Shown here in pieces: positions 1 through 8,141 of a stretch of 33,955 nucleotides of DNA. The DNA lies in contig JAOAAA010000030.1 in NCBI GenBank assembly GCA_026419115.1, forward strand, positions 1 through 33,955. The letters are read 5' to 3'. Made by a program: the position numbers and the translations under genes. Below the pieces are notes generated by a model that did no database searches, had not been told where the DNA came from, and saw only the letters and a list, made by a program, of their open reading frames with translations. The DNA is from Gemmataceae bacterium (lineage in GTDB: Bacteria; Planctomycetota; Planctomycetia; Gemmatales; Gemmataceae). Each line of letters starts with the position of its first letter. Position 1 is the first letter of the stretch.

Positions 1-16
1 TGTGTATAAGAGACAG
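1..16. other. Nextera transposon-end adapter remnant (technical)
   Basis: These 16 bases match the last 16 of the 19-base Tn5/Nextera mosaic end used in library preparation. The complementary full end is at 33937-33955. This is sequencing adapter, not genome, so the gene that runs into it is cut by the assembly and not by biology. Confidence 0.95.
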
Positions 17-572
17 AAACAATGGTGCGGCCTTCCGAGGCCAATTGTTCGATATTGTCCAACAGATAGGCCCGCGATTGCGGATCGACTCCGGCAGTCG
101 GTTCATCGAGGAAAATTATCATAGGGTCATGAATCAGAGCGCAAGCGAGGTTCAGCCGTTGTTTCATCCCGCCGGAGTAAGTGCCGAGTCGATCCTGTTT
201 GCGTTCCTCTAACCCGACGAATGAAAGAACTTTGGCCACACGCTCTTTTAAGATAGAACGGGATAAGCCATAAAGTCGCCCAAACAAACGAAGGTTTTCT
301 TCACCCGTCAGTTCATCATAAAGGGAATCGGATTGTGGGGCGATGCCGACTTTTTTTCGGGTCTGCGGACGAGTCGGGTCAGCCAAGCCATCGAGCGTGA
401 CGGTTCCCGAATCGGGTTTTAATGCTCCGGTGAGTAAATGAATCGTAGTGGATTTGCCGGCTCCGTTCGGCCCCAATAAGCCAAAGGTCTCCCCTTGTGG
501 AATCGTCAACGAAATTTCGTTGACGGCCACGAGTGAGCCAAAGGTTTTGCGGAGTTTCACAGCTTCAATCAT
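17..572 (-). CDS. ABC transporter ATP-binding protein, CcmA/ABC-2 type (3' truncated)
   Basis: Nucleotide-binding subunit of an ABC exporter, which would hydrolyse ATP in the cytoplasm to drive a separate membrane permease (ABC-2 style). The translation from ATG at 572 begins MIEAVKLRKTFGSLVAVNEI. It shows Walker A GPNGAGKST (residues 34-42), a Q-loop around APQSD (78-82), the signature YSGGMKQR (132-139) and Walker B IIFLDEP with catalytic Glu157. About 185 codons are present; the H-loop and C-terminal part (usually another 50-120 residues) are lost at the adapter junction. The permease is expected downstream, outside the window. An ATG a few bases upstream is out of frame and stops at once, so 572 is the only reasonable start. 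The substrate cannot be told from the sequence. Confidence 0.93.
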
Positions 573-894
573 AAGACCATTTTCTCAACAGAGTCTGGGG
601 TTATATTTAGCATTTTGTCACACAGGACGAATAGAAAAGTCCCAAGTACCAAAAAGATTTTTTGGCAGCGGGCGGCCCGATGCTTTGCTTAGAACTTTCA
701 CTACGCTCACGTTAGGCTAATTCAAAGGACGATCAGAGCGAAGCATTAGAACCGATCTGGCGTAGAGCCTTTGTTGTTTCGAGGAAGGAAATGGGTTATC
801 TGTGGGTTATTTGTTTCACAATTGTCGAAAGAGGATGTTCTGCTAAGTTAGAATCAGTCAGATTGTTCGATGATCGATTCCTATAAGATGTTCG
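573..894. other. Intergenic region between divergent ABC gene and trpD
   Basis: No credible gene. Open frames here are short and on the wrong side of real genes. A perfect 7-bp stem with a 3-nt loop (CCAAAAA / TTTTTGG, 649-665) is A/T-rich and weak. The stretch must hold the promoters of both divergent genes, but I could not pick out a convincing -35/-10 pair. Confidence 0.5.
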
Positions 895-1968
895 ATGTTC
901 GTTTCTATGAGTCCAGTCACGCTTCCTGTCAGTCGATCCCCTTGGTTTGCCGAATGTATTTCTCGTTTGTGCGAGAATCAGCACCTGAATGAACAACAAA
1001 TCACAGCCGCGTTTGATGCTTTGACGCAGGGGAATTTTCATCCGGTAGAGGCAGGGGCCTTTCTCGTGGCCTTACGGCAAAAAGGTGAAACGGGTGAGGA
1101 ATTAGCGGCCGCAGTTCGTTTGTTGCGAACCAAAGCCCTGACTCTTTCTACGGAGCGTTCCCCGATTCTCGATACTTGCGGAACCGGAGGCGACCATTCG
1201 GGAACGTTCAACATCAGTACGGCGGTGGCATTTGTCTTAGCGGGTTGTGGTGTTTGTCTTGTGAAGCACGGCAACCGAGCCGTTTCGAGTTTATCGGGTT
1301 CTTCAGACGTTTTGCAGGTTTTGGGAGTGCCCATCGAAGCGGGTGTGGCTTGGGCGCAGCAATGCCTTAACGAACAGGGGCTGGCCTTTTGCTATGCGCC
1401 GCATTTTCATCCTGCCTTGGCTCACATTGGGCCAATCCGCCGACAGTTAGGCATTCGTACTACCTTCAATTTGTTGGGGCCATTGTTGAACCCTGCAGGG
1501 GCTAAGTATCAGTTGATTGGAGTGGGGCCTAAAATTCCCTTACCTGAATTGGCCAAGGCCGCTCAGTTACTCGGCACGACACGAACCGCTCTTGTTCGTG
1601 GGCACGATGGCTTGGACGAAATTACCCTCGAAGGACCGACCGACGTTTTGTGGGTCACGGCCGAGACAATCGAAGCTCGCATTTTGAAGCCCGAGGATTT
1701 TGGGCTTCCGATCACTCCGAAAAATCAGATTCTCGCGGGCAATGCTCACGAAAGTGCCCAAATCATTCTTGATGTGTTTGCGGGCAAGGATCACCCTGCA
1801 TTACATTACGTTTTGGCGAATGCTGCGTTTGCCTTGCACCTAATCAATCCGAAGCTAAGCCTTCCAGAAGCGGTTTCGCGTTGTCGAGAGGCGATTCAGT
1901 CTCAGGCGGTTTGGCGAATGTATCGAAAATTAACCGAGATACGCCCTGAGCTTACCCCCCCCTCTTAA
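895..1968 (+). CDS. trpD: Anthranilate phosphoribosyltransferase
   Basis: Transfers the phosphoribosyl group of PRPP to anthranilate, the second step of tryptophan synthesis after chorismate; cytoplasmic. All family hallmarks are present: the PRPP-binding loop DTCGTGGD (93-100), KHGNRAVSSLSGSSDVL (124-140), the anthranilate-site segment around FCYAPHFHPA (165-174), GIRTTFNLLGPLLNP (186-200) and VRGHDGLDE (234-242). The length of 357 residues is normal. A second ATG at 907 would remove four residues and is equally possible; neither has a clear Shine-Dalgarno sequence. No other trp gene is next to it, so the tryptophan pathway is scattered here, as is common in planctomycetes. Two lipoprotein genes follow on the same strand and may share the transcript. 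Confidence 0.96.
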   Translation: MFVSMSPVTLPVSRSPWFAECISRLCENQHLNEQQITAAFDALTQGNFHPVEAGAFLVALRQKGETGEELAAAVRLLRTKALTLSTERSPILDTCGTGGDHSGTFNISTAVAFVLAGCGVCLVKHGNRAVSSLSGSSDVLQVLGVPIEAGVAWAQQCLNEQGLAFCYAPHFHPALAHIGPIRRQLGIRTTFNLLGPLLNPAGAKYQLIGVGPKIPLPELAKAAQLLGTTRTALVRGHDGLDEITLEGPTDVLWVTAETIEARILKPEDFGLPITPKNQILAGNAHESAQIILDVFAGKDHPALHYVLANAAFALHLINPKLSLPEAVSRCREAIQSQAVWRMYRKLTEIRPELTPPS

Positions 1969-2021
1969 AGCGAAGGGGATTTTGCTTGCAGGCAGCGATC
2001 CGTTTTGTTATGCGGGGTTCT

Positions 2022-2324
2022 ATGAGAAGATTACAAACATTGTTGCTGCTGTGGGGAATCGGTGTGCTGACCGGTTGCTCGAACGCTCCGTTAGCGAATC
2101 TCATGGATGGGATTTCACCAAGTCGAGTCCGTCCGGAACCGAATCTGCGACAGGAACGAGGACCTACGCCGCCGAGTATCCCGCCGGTCGATACCGAAGT
2201 TCCGGTGCCTCCGCGTCCTCGGGTGCGTTTGGATAACGAGCCAGTTTCTCCCGTTCCCCCAAAGGGCCGCAGCGATGATACCAGTTTACCTCCTTTACCA
2301 CCTCCCCCTTCGGATCGGGAGTAG
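2022..2324 (+). CDS. Small proline-rich lipoprotein, unknown function
   Basis: About 100 residues. From the ATG at 2022 the protein starts MRRLQTLLLLWGIGVLTGCS, a classic lipoprotein signal with lipobox LTGC, so it should be lipidated on Cys19 and anchored in a membrane facing the periplasm. The rest is rich in proline (runs such as PPSIPPVDTEVPVPPRPR and LPPLPPPPSD), low in complexity and probably extended, perhaps a wall-spanning tether. In-frame alternative starts are TTG 1986 (preceded by GAAGGGG) and ATG 2010. I prefer 2022 because GCGGGG lies just upstream and the signal length is typical. It lies 53 bp after trpD and 78 bp before a second lipoprotein gene. No named family recognised. 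Confidence 0.7.
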   Translation: MRRLQTLLLLWGIGVLTGCSNAPLANLMDGISPSRVRPEPNLRQERGPTPPSIPPVDTEVPVPPRPRVRLDNEPVSPVPPKGRSDDTSLPPLPPPPSDRE

Positions 2325-2402
2325 TTTCTTCTCTTGACCGAGTGGAGCCGACCCGTTATGAGACCAGAAGCGGGGAAATTTTGAAGGAATGATTCGCCAA
2401 GG

Positions 2403-3293
2403 ATGGCGGGGGATGCCGTGCCAAAATGTTCGTCACGATGCCATAAGTTTTTCGGGATGCTGCTCGTTGGTTCCTTACTTCCCGGCTGTGCAGGGACGTG
2501 GGATTTTCTGACCAGCGAACGATTCAAATCGCGTCCGGTGGGAAGCCTGTTCGATTCCAATGGGGATCCCCTCACGATATTGGAAACCTCGAATGATGGT
2601 CATCAGCGCGCGTTGGCCTTGCGAGATTTGCGTGAGCCGAAACGCAAAGGGAAACCCGAAGCGGAACAAGAAAAAGCGCTGGCTTACTTGCGCACCTCGG
2701 CCGTGAATGATTCGCGGGCCATGTGCCGACTTGAAGCCATCGAAGCGTTGGGACGTTTTGAAGACCCCCGAGCGGTCCCCATCCTCATCGATGCTTACAA
2801 AAATGCCGGCTATGAAGGAAGTTCGGACCCCAATGTGAAACCTGCAGGGGGAGTTTTGGCTCCGAATGCCGCTTCGACTTTCACACCCGATACCGTGACC
2901 GATATTCAAGTGCGAGCGATTCGGGCCTTGGGGAAACATCGCAAACCAGAAGCCTTACCGTTCCTTTGTGAGATTGCCTCGATGCGGATCGAATCGTTAC
3001 CTGGAGAAAAATCCCTCATTAATCAAACCGATTATCGATTGGAATTAACCCCCAGCGAAGGGGATCGGCATCGTCTCAAAGCCGAGGCCATCCGGGCCTT
3101 AGCAGGATACGAAAAGAATCGACAAGCGATTCAAACTCTGATCGATGCTCTCGCGAATGATCGGGATGTGGCGATCCGTGGGCTTGCCCATACCACCTTG
3201 CTCAAAATCACGGATCAAGATTTTCCACCGGAAGCCAAACCTTGGCAAGAATGGTTTGCAAAAATGCCTGTTGCACCCGAAAAGAAAAAGTGA
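2403..3293 (+). CDS. HEAT-repeat lipoprotein
   Basis: 296 residues. The N-terminus has a hydrophobic segment (FFGMLLVGSLLPGC) ending in a lipobox-like site with Cys29; Pro at -2 is atypical but acceptable, so membrane anchoring is likely. The mature part contains HEAT/PBS-lyase-like helical repeats: RLEAIEALGRFEDPRAVPIL at about 101-120, then IQVRAIRALGKHRKPEALPF and IRALAGYEKNRQAIQTLIDA, ending in DVAIRGLAHTTLLKIT. Such repeats form scaffolds for protein contacts; no enzyme motif is visible. It follows the small lipoprotein on the same strand and faces the DUF1552 gene tail-to-tail. HEAT-repeat lipoproteins of this kind are frequent in planctomycetes. The partner and exact role are unknown. 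Confidence 0.85.
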   Translation: MAGDAVPKCSSRCHKFFGMLLVGSLLPGCAGTWDFLTSERFKSRPVGSLFDSNGDPLTILETSNDGHQRALALRDLREPKRKGKPEAEQEKALAYLRTSAVNDSRAMCRLEAIEALGRFEDPRAVPILIDAYKNAGYEGSSDPNVKPAGGVLAPNAASTFTPDTVTDIQVRAIRALGKHRKPEALPFLCEIASMRIESLPGEKSLINQTDYRLELTPSEGDRHRLKAEAIRALAGYEKNRQAIQTLIDALANDRDVAIRGLAHTTLLKITDQDFPPEAKPWQEWFAKMPVAPEKKK

Positions 3294-3350
3294 TAGGGTA
3301 CTAAGGCAGAGGCGGTTTAAAGACGATCCTCAGCGAAACGCAAAGGTTTT

Positions 3351-4700
3351 TTAGCTCAGCCCCGTTAAGGCTCCTGTGCTATCCCCAAGGCGGCTCATTT
3401 TCACATCCATACGATCGAGCATCGACAACCACAGGTTGTTCAATGGGGTCTCTTTGGGGAATTTAATGTGCCGCCCCGATTTCAGGGTGCCACATCCGCC
3501 GCCGGCCAAGAGAATTGGAAGCTCATCATGATTGTGTCGATCACCATCGGAGTTACCACTGCCGTAAACAATCATGGAATGATCCAGAAGGTTCCCTTCA
3601 CCTTCAGGGATCGACTTCAGGCGTTCCAAAAGATAAGCGAACTGCTTGGCGTGGAAGCTATTAATATCGCGGATTTTGGCCAATTTCTTGGGGTCTCGCC
3701 CGTGGTGAGATAGGTCGTGATGCCCTTCGGGAACGCCAATGAATGGATAGGGTTTGTTGCTCCCTTCGTTGGCAATCACAAAGGTGCAAACCCGAGTAAT
3801 ATCGGCTTGGAAGGCCAGAACCATCAGATCGGCCATGAGACGAAGATGTTCTTCGTATTTTGCGGGGATGCCATCGGGTTTCTTGGTATCGGGGGTTTTC
3901 ACGGGAGGCAGCTTATCGGCTTTTTCAATCCGAAGTTCAATATCGCGAATGGAGGAGAAGTATTCGTCCACCTTGCGTTTGTCGGTCGATCCGAGTTTAT
4001 TGAGAAGGTCGCTCGAATCTTCGCGAACAAAGTCCAGAATGCTCTTGCGACGGGCATCGCGTTTGGCACGTTCGGCATCGTTGCCCGAACCAAAGAGTCG
4101 TTCAAAAACGAGTTTTGGATTTACTTCTTTCGGCAGAGGTTGGGTCGCACTCTTCCAAGACATGGTTGAGGAGTAGACACAAGAATAGCCGGAATCGCAA
4201 TTGCCTGCCATGGCGCCGGCTTCCCCCCCAATTTCAAGAGAGGGTAATCGGGTTTTATCGCCGATCCGTGCGGCAGCCACTTGATCGACCGAAATGCCCG
4301 CACGAATGTCGGCCCCGTCGGTTTTGCGGGGTTGGCAGCCGGTCAAAAATGCGGACAAGGCTCGGGCGTGGTCGCCTCCACCATCCCCGTTGGGGCGAGC
4401 TTTATCGGCTGTGAGATTGCTCAACACCAGCAAGCGATCTTTGAAAGGTTTGAGCGGGTTGAGGATCGCGGGGAGATCATCACCTAAAGCCCCTTCCGTT
4501 TTGGGGGTCCAATCGGCCATGTTCACGCCGTTGGGAACATAGATAAAGGCCATTCGATTGGGAACCGTTTTCCCTTGCGATTGTGCAGTGGACGAGGCCC
4601 AAGAAACAATCGGTCCCATAGATTCTAACCAAGGCAGGGCAATCGCAGTGCCGAGACCTTTTAGCATCGTTCGACGTGAGATGATTTTATTCATGTTCAT
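3351..4700 (-). CDS. DUF1552 domain protein, exported
   Basis: 449 residues. The N-terminus ISRRTMLKGLGTAIALPWLE looks like a twin-arginine signal (RR at 9-10), so the protein is probably exported folded. The remainder reads as DUF1552, a planctomycete-expanded family: FIYVPNGVNMADWTPK near the start, then GGGDHARALSAFLTGCQPRK and, near the end, SMIVYGSGNSDGDRHNHDEL. The layout of conserved His and Asp residues recalls DUF1501 and other alkaline-phosphatase-like folds, but the activity is not known. It lies 126 bp downstream of the DUF1592-type cytochrome gene on the same strand. These two families occur together in many planctomycete genomes, so they likely form one envelope unit. The ATG at 4700 (then a second at 4694) has no obvious ribosome-binding site. 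Confidence 0.92.
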   Translation of the reverse strand: MNMNKIISRRTMLKGLGTAIALPWLESMGPIVSWASSTAQSQGKTVPNRMAFIYVPNGVNMADWTPKTEGALGDDLPAILNPLKPFKDRLLVLSNLTADKARPNGDGGGDHARALSAFLTGCQPRKTDGADIRAGISVDQVAAARIGDKTRLPSLEIGGEAGAMAGNCDSGYSCVYSSTMSWKSATQPLPKEVNPKLVFERLFGSGNDAERAKRDARRKSILDFVREDSSDLLNKLGSTDKRKVDEYFSSIRDIELRIEKADKLPPVKTPDTKKPDGIPAKYEEHLRLMADLMVLAFQADITRVCTFVIANEGSNKPYPFIGVPEGHHDLSHHGRDPKKLAKIRDINSFHAKQFAYLLERLKSIPEGEGNLLDHSMIVYGSGNSDGDRHNHDELPILLAGGGCGTLKSGRHIKFPKETPLNNLWLSMLDRMDVKMSRLGDSTGALTGLS

Positions 4701-4717
4701 TAGGTGGGTTAGGTGGG
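4700..4717. repeat. Two tandem copies of TTAGGTGGG upstream of the DUF1552 gene
   Basis: Two perfect 9-bp units followed by a partial third (TTAGTGG). They sit immediately upstream of, and touch, the start codon of the minus-strand DUF1552 gene, where the mRNA would read CCCACCTAA repeatedly. This may be chance or a small slippage product. Confidence 0.5.
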
Positions 4718-4826
4718 TTAGTGGTATTATTTTATCGAATCTATCGGTTGTTGTTCGGCTAATCGCTCGGTTTTTTCTTACGCAATTCTTGGTTGTCTCC
4801 CGCTCGGGTATTGGTTACGCTTCGGA

Positions 4827-7124
4827 TTAATCGGGTGTGCCTCGCCGTTTTCGGAATGGATCACTTTGCACAATCGCTAATACCAGCGACGAAAATTTAT
4901 ACTCTCCTTTGGCGGTTTGACTTACAATCGTATCGAGGGGGCGTTTATCGTAGTATTCCAATCCCCGCCCGAGAGCATAGATCAAAAGTTTTTCGGCCAT
5001 TCCGCGAGTCACTTGTTCTTGCTGTTGTTTGAGAATCTTTTTGAGTTCTGCAGCTCCTTTGAACTTCACACCGTTAGGCAGTTCTCCAGAAGCATCGATC
5101 TCATCATCGCCATCTTTCCAACGATAGGCCCCTACGGCATCATAATTCTCGAAGGCAAAGCCGAGGGGGTCCATTTTGGCATGGCAATTGGCACAGGCCA
5201 CATTCTCGCGGTGGACCTCCATTTGCTTTCTTAAAGTTAGAGGTTTCATGCCCGCTTTGGTTTCCAATTCAGGAACATCCGGTGGGGGGGGCGGAGGCGG
5301 GGTTCCCAAAATTTGCTCAAGGACCCACTTGCCTCTTTTCACGGGGCTAGTCCGTGTTGGGTTGCTGGTCACGGTGAGGATGCTTCCTTGAGTTAAAATT
5401 CCGGCCCGAGGGCTATTTTCTGGTAATTCAACCCGAACGAATCGATCCCAAGGGATTTTCTGTCCCCCAGCGATTTTCTCCTTGGGGTTGGTACTCCAGA
5501 GATTACCTTTGGTATCCGCAATGCCATAATGCGCCGCGAGACGACTATTCAAGTAGGTATATTTCCCATCGATAATATCGAGGATGCTGCGGTCTTCCCG
5601 AATCAACTCCGTGAAGAAAAGCTCCGTTTCGGTGAGCATATCCTGTTTCAATCGCTCATCGAATTTGGGGAAAAGTTTCGCATCGGGCGTGAAGCTGGAA
5701 AGGCGTTTAAGCTGTAGCCATTGCATCACGAAGTTATCCACCAAAGCCTTGGCCTTCGGGTCTTTGAGCATGCGCTTGACTTGGGCCTCCAGATTCTGTG
5801 ACAGTTTCCCTTGTGCAGCGAGTTGGAAAAGTTCGTCATCGGGCATCGATGACCAAATGAAGTAAGAGAGTCGCGAAGCCAGTTGATATTCATCGAGCGG
5901 TTTGGGGTCGGAGCCTGCCGGACGATTATCTAATTCCACACGGAAGAGGAACTTGGGGGAAATCAGTGTGGATTGGATCGCCAGTTGCAGCGCGGTTTCG
6001 TAGCTGTCCCCCTTGGCTTGAGCGTTCTCGACCAGTTTGAGCAAGCGATTCACTTCCTCTGGGGTCGCCGGTCGCCGGAAGGCTCGGTTTAAGAAACGGG
6101 TGAGAATTTCCCGAGTTTGTTCGCTTTTGGGTTTGCTCGTATCACATTGGGTGAAATCGCGGTGGGTTTGCGGACGGGTATCACTGGGGCCATGAAGTAA
6201 AAACCACTCCACATGCAAGGTCCGTTCGGTGTTGTCTTCTTTCTTTCCAGCGTTAAGTACCGAAACCCAAATCCGGCGATCTCCTTTCTCCAGTTTCAGT
6301 TTGAATTCGTAGACCTTGGCCGATTTCTCATCGCTCACTTTGATTTCTTCTTGGGCCACTTCTTTATCATCGACTTTGATGCTCACCTTCAAAGGTTCAT
6401 TGCCCTGATATTTGGCAAAGGCTTTAAATTTGAACACATAATCCCCAGAAAGACCGAGTCGATAGGGGGTATTCAAAAAGCCCTTTTCTGCGAGGCGAAA
6501 TTTGGTCTCGGGCCAATTGCCTCCCGGTTCGAGGTAACGTCCCCCCATCCAACGGTCCGAAGGTTTTGGAAGAGGCGAGGCAATCACCCGTTGCGAGATG
6601 GCCTCGGCGGCGTTGAGATAGCGTTCCATCAGCACCGGAGAGATGCTCAAAACATCGCCGATGTTATCGAAACCGTAGCCAATATCGTCTGAAGGAAAAT
6701 CTTCGGTAGGATTAAAATCGACCCCCAAAAGGTCCCGCACGGTGTTGGCATACTCCACTTTGTTCAAGCGACGAATCGTGACCCGACCGGGATCGGGCTT
6801 GGCTGTGGCATCGTGTTTGTCGTAGATATTTTTGACTAAGCTCAGGAAGGCTTCGCTCTCTTGCACCGTGGGTCGAGGCTTATCTTTCGGGGGCATTTCT
6901 CCCGAAGCGACCACCCGCAAAACGGTGTCGAAAAGTTTTCTTTCTTTGATGAGGCTAACATCATCTTTTATCATGTGAAAAGCAATTTCGCCTCTCTTTT
7001 TTTCGGCCCCATGACAGGAGTAGCAATGCTTCGCGAGGAAGGCGACACCTTCTTTGGAAAAGTCAGCAGCTTGAGCGGGGACAGCAAGCGAGAGCAAAAG
7101 CAAACTCAGTCGAGTTCGAGACAT
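4827..7124 (-). CDS. DUF1592/DUF1588/DUF1587/DUF1595/DUF1585 protein with N-terminal cytochrome-c-like domain
   Basis: About 765 residues. Starting at ATG 7124 gives a clean Sec signal (MSRTRLSLLLLSLAVPAQA) and a GGAG site at 7133-7136; the in-frame upstream start at 7154 lacks this. Order of parts: planctomycete cytochrome c motif CYSCH (34-38) with distal MPPK; DUF1587 from VTIRRLNKVEYANTVRDLLG; a middle region probably adopting a carbohydrate-binding-like fold (about 185-315); DUF1595 (LNRAFRRPATPEEV); DUF1592 (YQLASRLSYFIWSSMPDDEL); DUF1588 with RAGILTQGSILTVTSNPTRT and a second CxxCH, CANCH near 644-648; and DUF1585 at the C-terminus. Seven consecutive prolines precede DVPELE. The protein is periplasmic and probably binds two haems. 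It is first in a likely two-gene unit with the DUF1552 gene. The substrate is unknown; roles in extracellular polymer degradation or electron transfer have been suggested for the family. Confidence 0.94.
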   Translation of the reverse strand: MSRTRLSLLLLSLAVPAQAADFSKEGVAFLAKHCYSCHGAEKKRGEIAFHMIKDDVSLIKERKLFDTVLRVVASGEMPPKDKPRPTVQESEAFLSLVKNIYDKHDATAKPDPGRVTIRRLNKVEYANTVRDLLGVDFNPTEDFPSDDIGYGFDNIGDVLSISPVLMERYLNAAEAISQRVIASPLPKPSDRWMGGRYLEPGGNWPETKFRLAEKGFLNTPYRLGLSGDYVFKFKAFAKYQGNEPLKVSIKVDDKEVAQEEIKVSDEKSAKVYEFKLKLEKGDRRIWVSVLNAGKKEDNTERTLHVEWFLLHGPSDTRPQTHRDFTQCDTSKPKSEQTREILTRFLNRAFRRPATPEEVNRLLKLVENAQAKGDSYETALQLAIQSTLISPKFLFRVELDNRPAGSDPKPLDEYQLASRLSYFIWSSMPDDELFQLAAQGKLSQNLEAQVKRMLKDPKAKALVDNFVMQWLQLKRLSSFTPDAKLFPKFDERLKQDMLTETELFFTELIREDRSILDIIDGKYTYLNSRLAAHYGIADTKGNLWSTNPKEKIAGGQKIPWDRFVRVELPENSPRAGILTQGSILTVTSNPTRTSPVKRGKWVLEQILGTPPPPPPPDVPELETKAGMKPLTLRKQMEVHRENVACANCHAKMDPLGFAFENYDAVGAYRWKDGDDEIDASGELPNGVKFKGAAELKKILKQQQEQVTRGMAEKLLIYALGRGLEYYDKRPLDTIVSQTAKGEYKFSSLVLAIVQSDPFRKRRGTPD

Positions 7125-7284
7125 TCGATCCACTCCAGAAACGAGATTGGGCAAGAGAATGGGCCACTCTCAAGGTAGGAGAGTTATTATGAATATTTTA
7201 GCCCATGAAAGAAGGCCAAGGCGAGCAAGGTCCCGAGATTTCTGGTCATACGGTTGAGCAGGGTCTGGCAAATTTTTCAGGCAG

Positions 7285-7305
7285 ACCTAAGAGTCTGTTG
7301 GTAAA
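7285..7305 (+). repeat. Left terminal inverted repeat of the IS5-like remnant
   Basis: 21 bases with core CTAAGAGTCTGTTGG. They match the inverted copy at 7874-7894 with three mismatches. Confidence 0.75.
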
Positions 7306-7454
7306 TATAGGGGTGAAGCAGTCGAATTATCCACAAGTTTGGGGAGAGTGGGTAATTCTTTAGATTTTGATATTCTTTTTGTCATAAGATCAATTCCGCC
7401 AAGGTAGATTAGACCCTCACTGCTTTTGACGCTCCGTTCCTAGTCTTTTGCCAG

Positions 7455-7781
7455 TCAGCGAGCAGCTCGGCGCCATGAATTTGTTCTCTCGACAATCCCC
7501 CTTTGTGCCAAAACTTGGAACCCTTTTTGACCTTCTTTTTTCTGAACGATTTCCAAACGGTACGGAGCTTCTGTTTGTTTGAGGTAATCAGCCAACTCGT
7601 CGCGGCGATAACCTTGATCAGCGAACATTAGTTCCAAGACGTAGAAAATGGCATTAAGAATTTCTCGCTTGTTGGTTTTGGGAGGACGTCCACAGCGGTC
7701 AGATGGCAACAAAGGTTGTATCCGCCTCTATTGTTCGTCGGTGAGATCAGAGAGATAAGTAAGTCGGGTCTAGAGAGTCAT
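7455..7781 (-). pseudogene. IS5-family transposase remnant
   Basis: Read on the minus strand from ATG 7781, the frame gives a typical IS5-family N-terminus, YLSDLTDEQ then a TAG where this family has Trp (7728-7730), then RRIQPLLPSDRCGRPPK and KREILNAIFYVL. An earlier in-frame TAG lies at 7770-7772. Right after FYVL the protein jumps to FADQGYRR, which belongs to the C-terminal DDE region, and ends with KGFQVLAQRGIVERTNSW. The middle of the enzyme, including the first catalytic Asp, is missing, with the junction near 7630-7640. Intact members are roughly 250-280 residues, so more than half is deleted. This is a dead gene. The 85-codon stretch from 7712 is open only by chance after the stop. 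Confidence 0.85.
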
Positions 7782-7873
7782 TTCTAGATTCTGGGATGGT
7801 CAGGGTTTGTTTGATAAAATTGGGCTTTGTCAAGACCAACCAATACCAACTCACCTCGAAAAATCTACCCATC

Positions 7874-7894
7874 TTTTCCAACAGGCTCTTAGAT
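7874..7894 (-). repeat. Right terminal inverted repeat of the IS5-like remnant
   Basis: The reverse complement reads ATCTAAGAGCCTGTTGGAAAA, pairing with 7285-7305 at 18 of 21 positions. Beyond it, 7895-8126 holds no gene I can support. Confidence 0.75.
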
Positions 7895-8126
7895 CAGGAG
7901 ATATGACACGAAAATTATAAGAGAGATAGAATTTAGCCTATCGTGCTTGAATCGCTTCGACTAGATAATCAACCGCTCTAAATGAGCGATCAATAATCGC
8001 AATAGAAAATGACTCAATCGTTTGCTGGGAAGAGTGCCCGATTGCGTGACTATGTGAGCAGTGAAGAAGTGATACAAAAGGAATCTTTTCAAAATCACCT
8101 ATCTTGAATAGAATATCTTCCAAGGC

Positions 8127-8133
8127 AAGGAGG
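8127..8133 (+). promoter_or_regulatory. Strong Shine-Dalgarno site for the CapK-like gene
   Basis: AAGGAGG, eight bases before the ATG at 8142, is a near-perfect match to the 16S anti-SD. It fixes the start and suggests efficient translation, in contrast to the weak sites of most genes nearby. Confidence 0.85.
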
Positions 8134-8141
8134 CCGACATC

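Larger units (their letters stand above)
7285..7894. mobile_element. Degenerate IS5-like insertion sequence (about 610 bp)
   Basis: Imperfect terminal inverted repeats bound a broken transposase gene. The left end (7285-7305) and the reverse complement of the right end (7874-7894) agree at 18 of 21 positions around a shared core CTAAGAGYCTGTTGG. The enclosed gene is IS5-family (DUF4096 start, DDE end) but carries stops and an internal deletion, so the element cannot move by itself. No clear target-site duplication is visible at the edges. It lies between the DUF1592-type gene and the polysaccharide genes. Confidence 0.82.

Noticed and set aside
1952-2575. 207-codon minus-strand frame across trpD end and the two lipoprotein genes
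   Set aside because: Low-complexity Gly/Arg-rich shadow of proline-rich coding sequence on the other strand; the lipoprotein signals support the plus strand.
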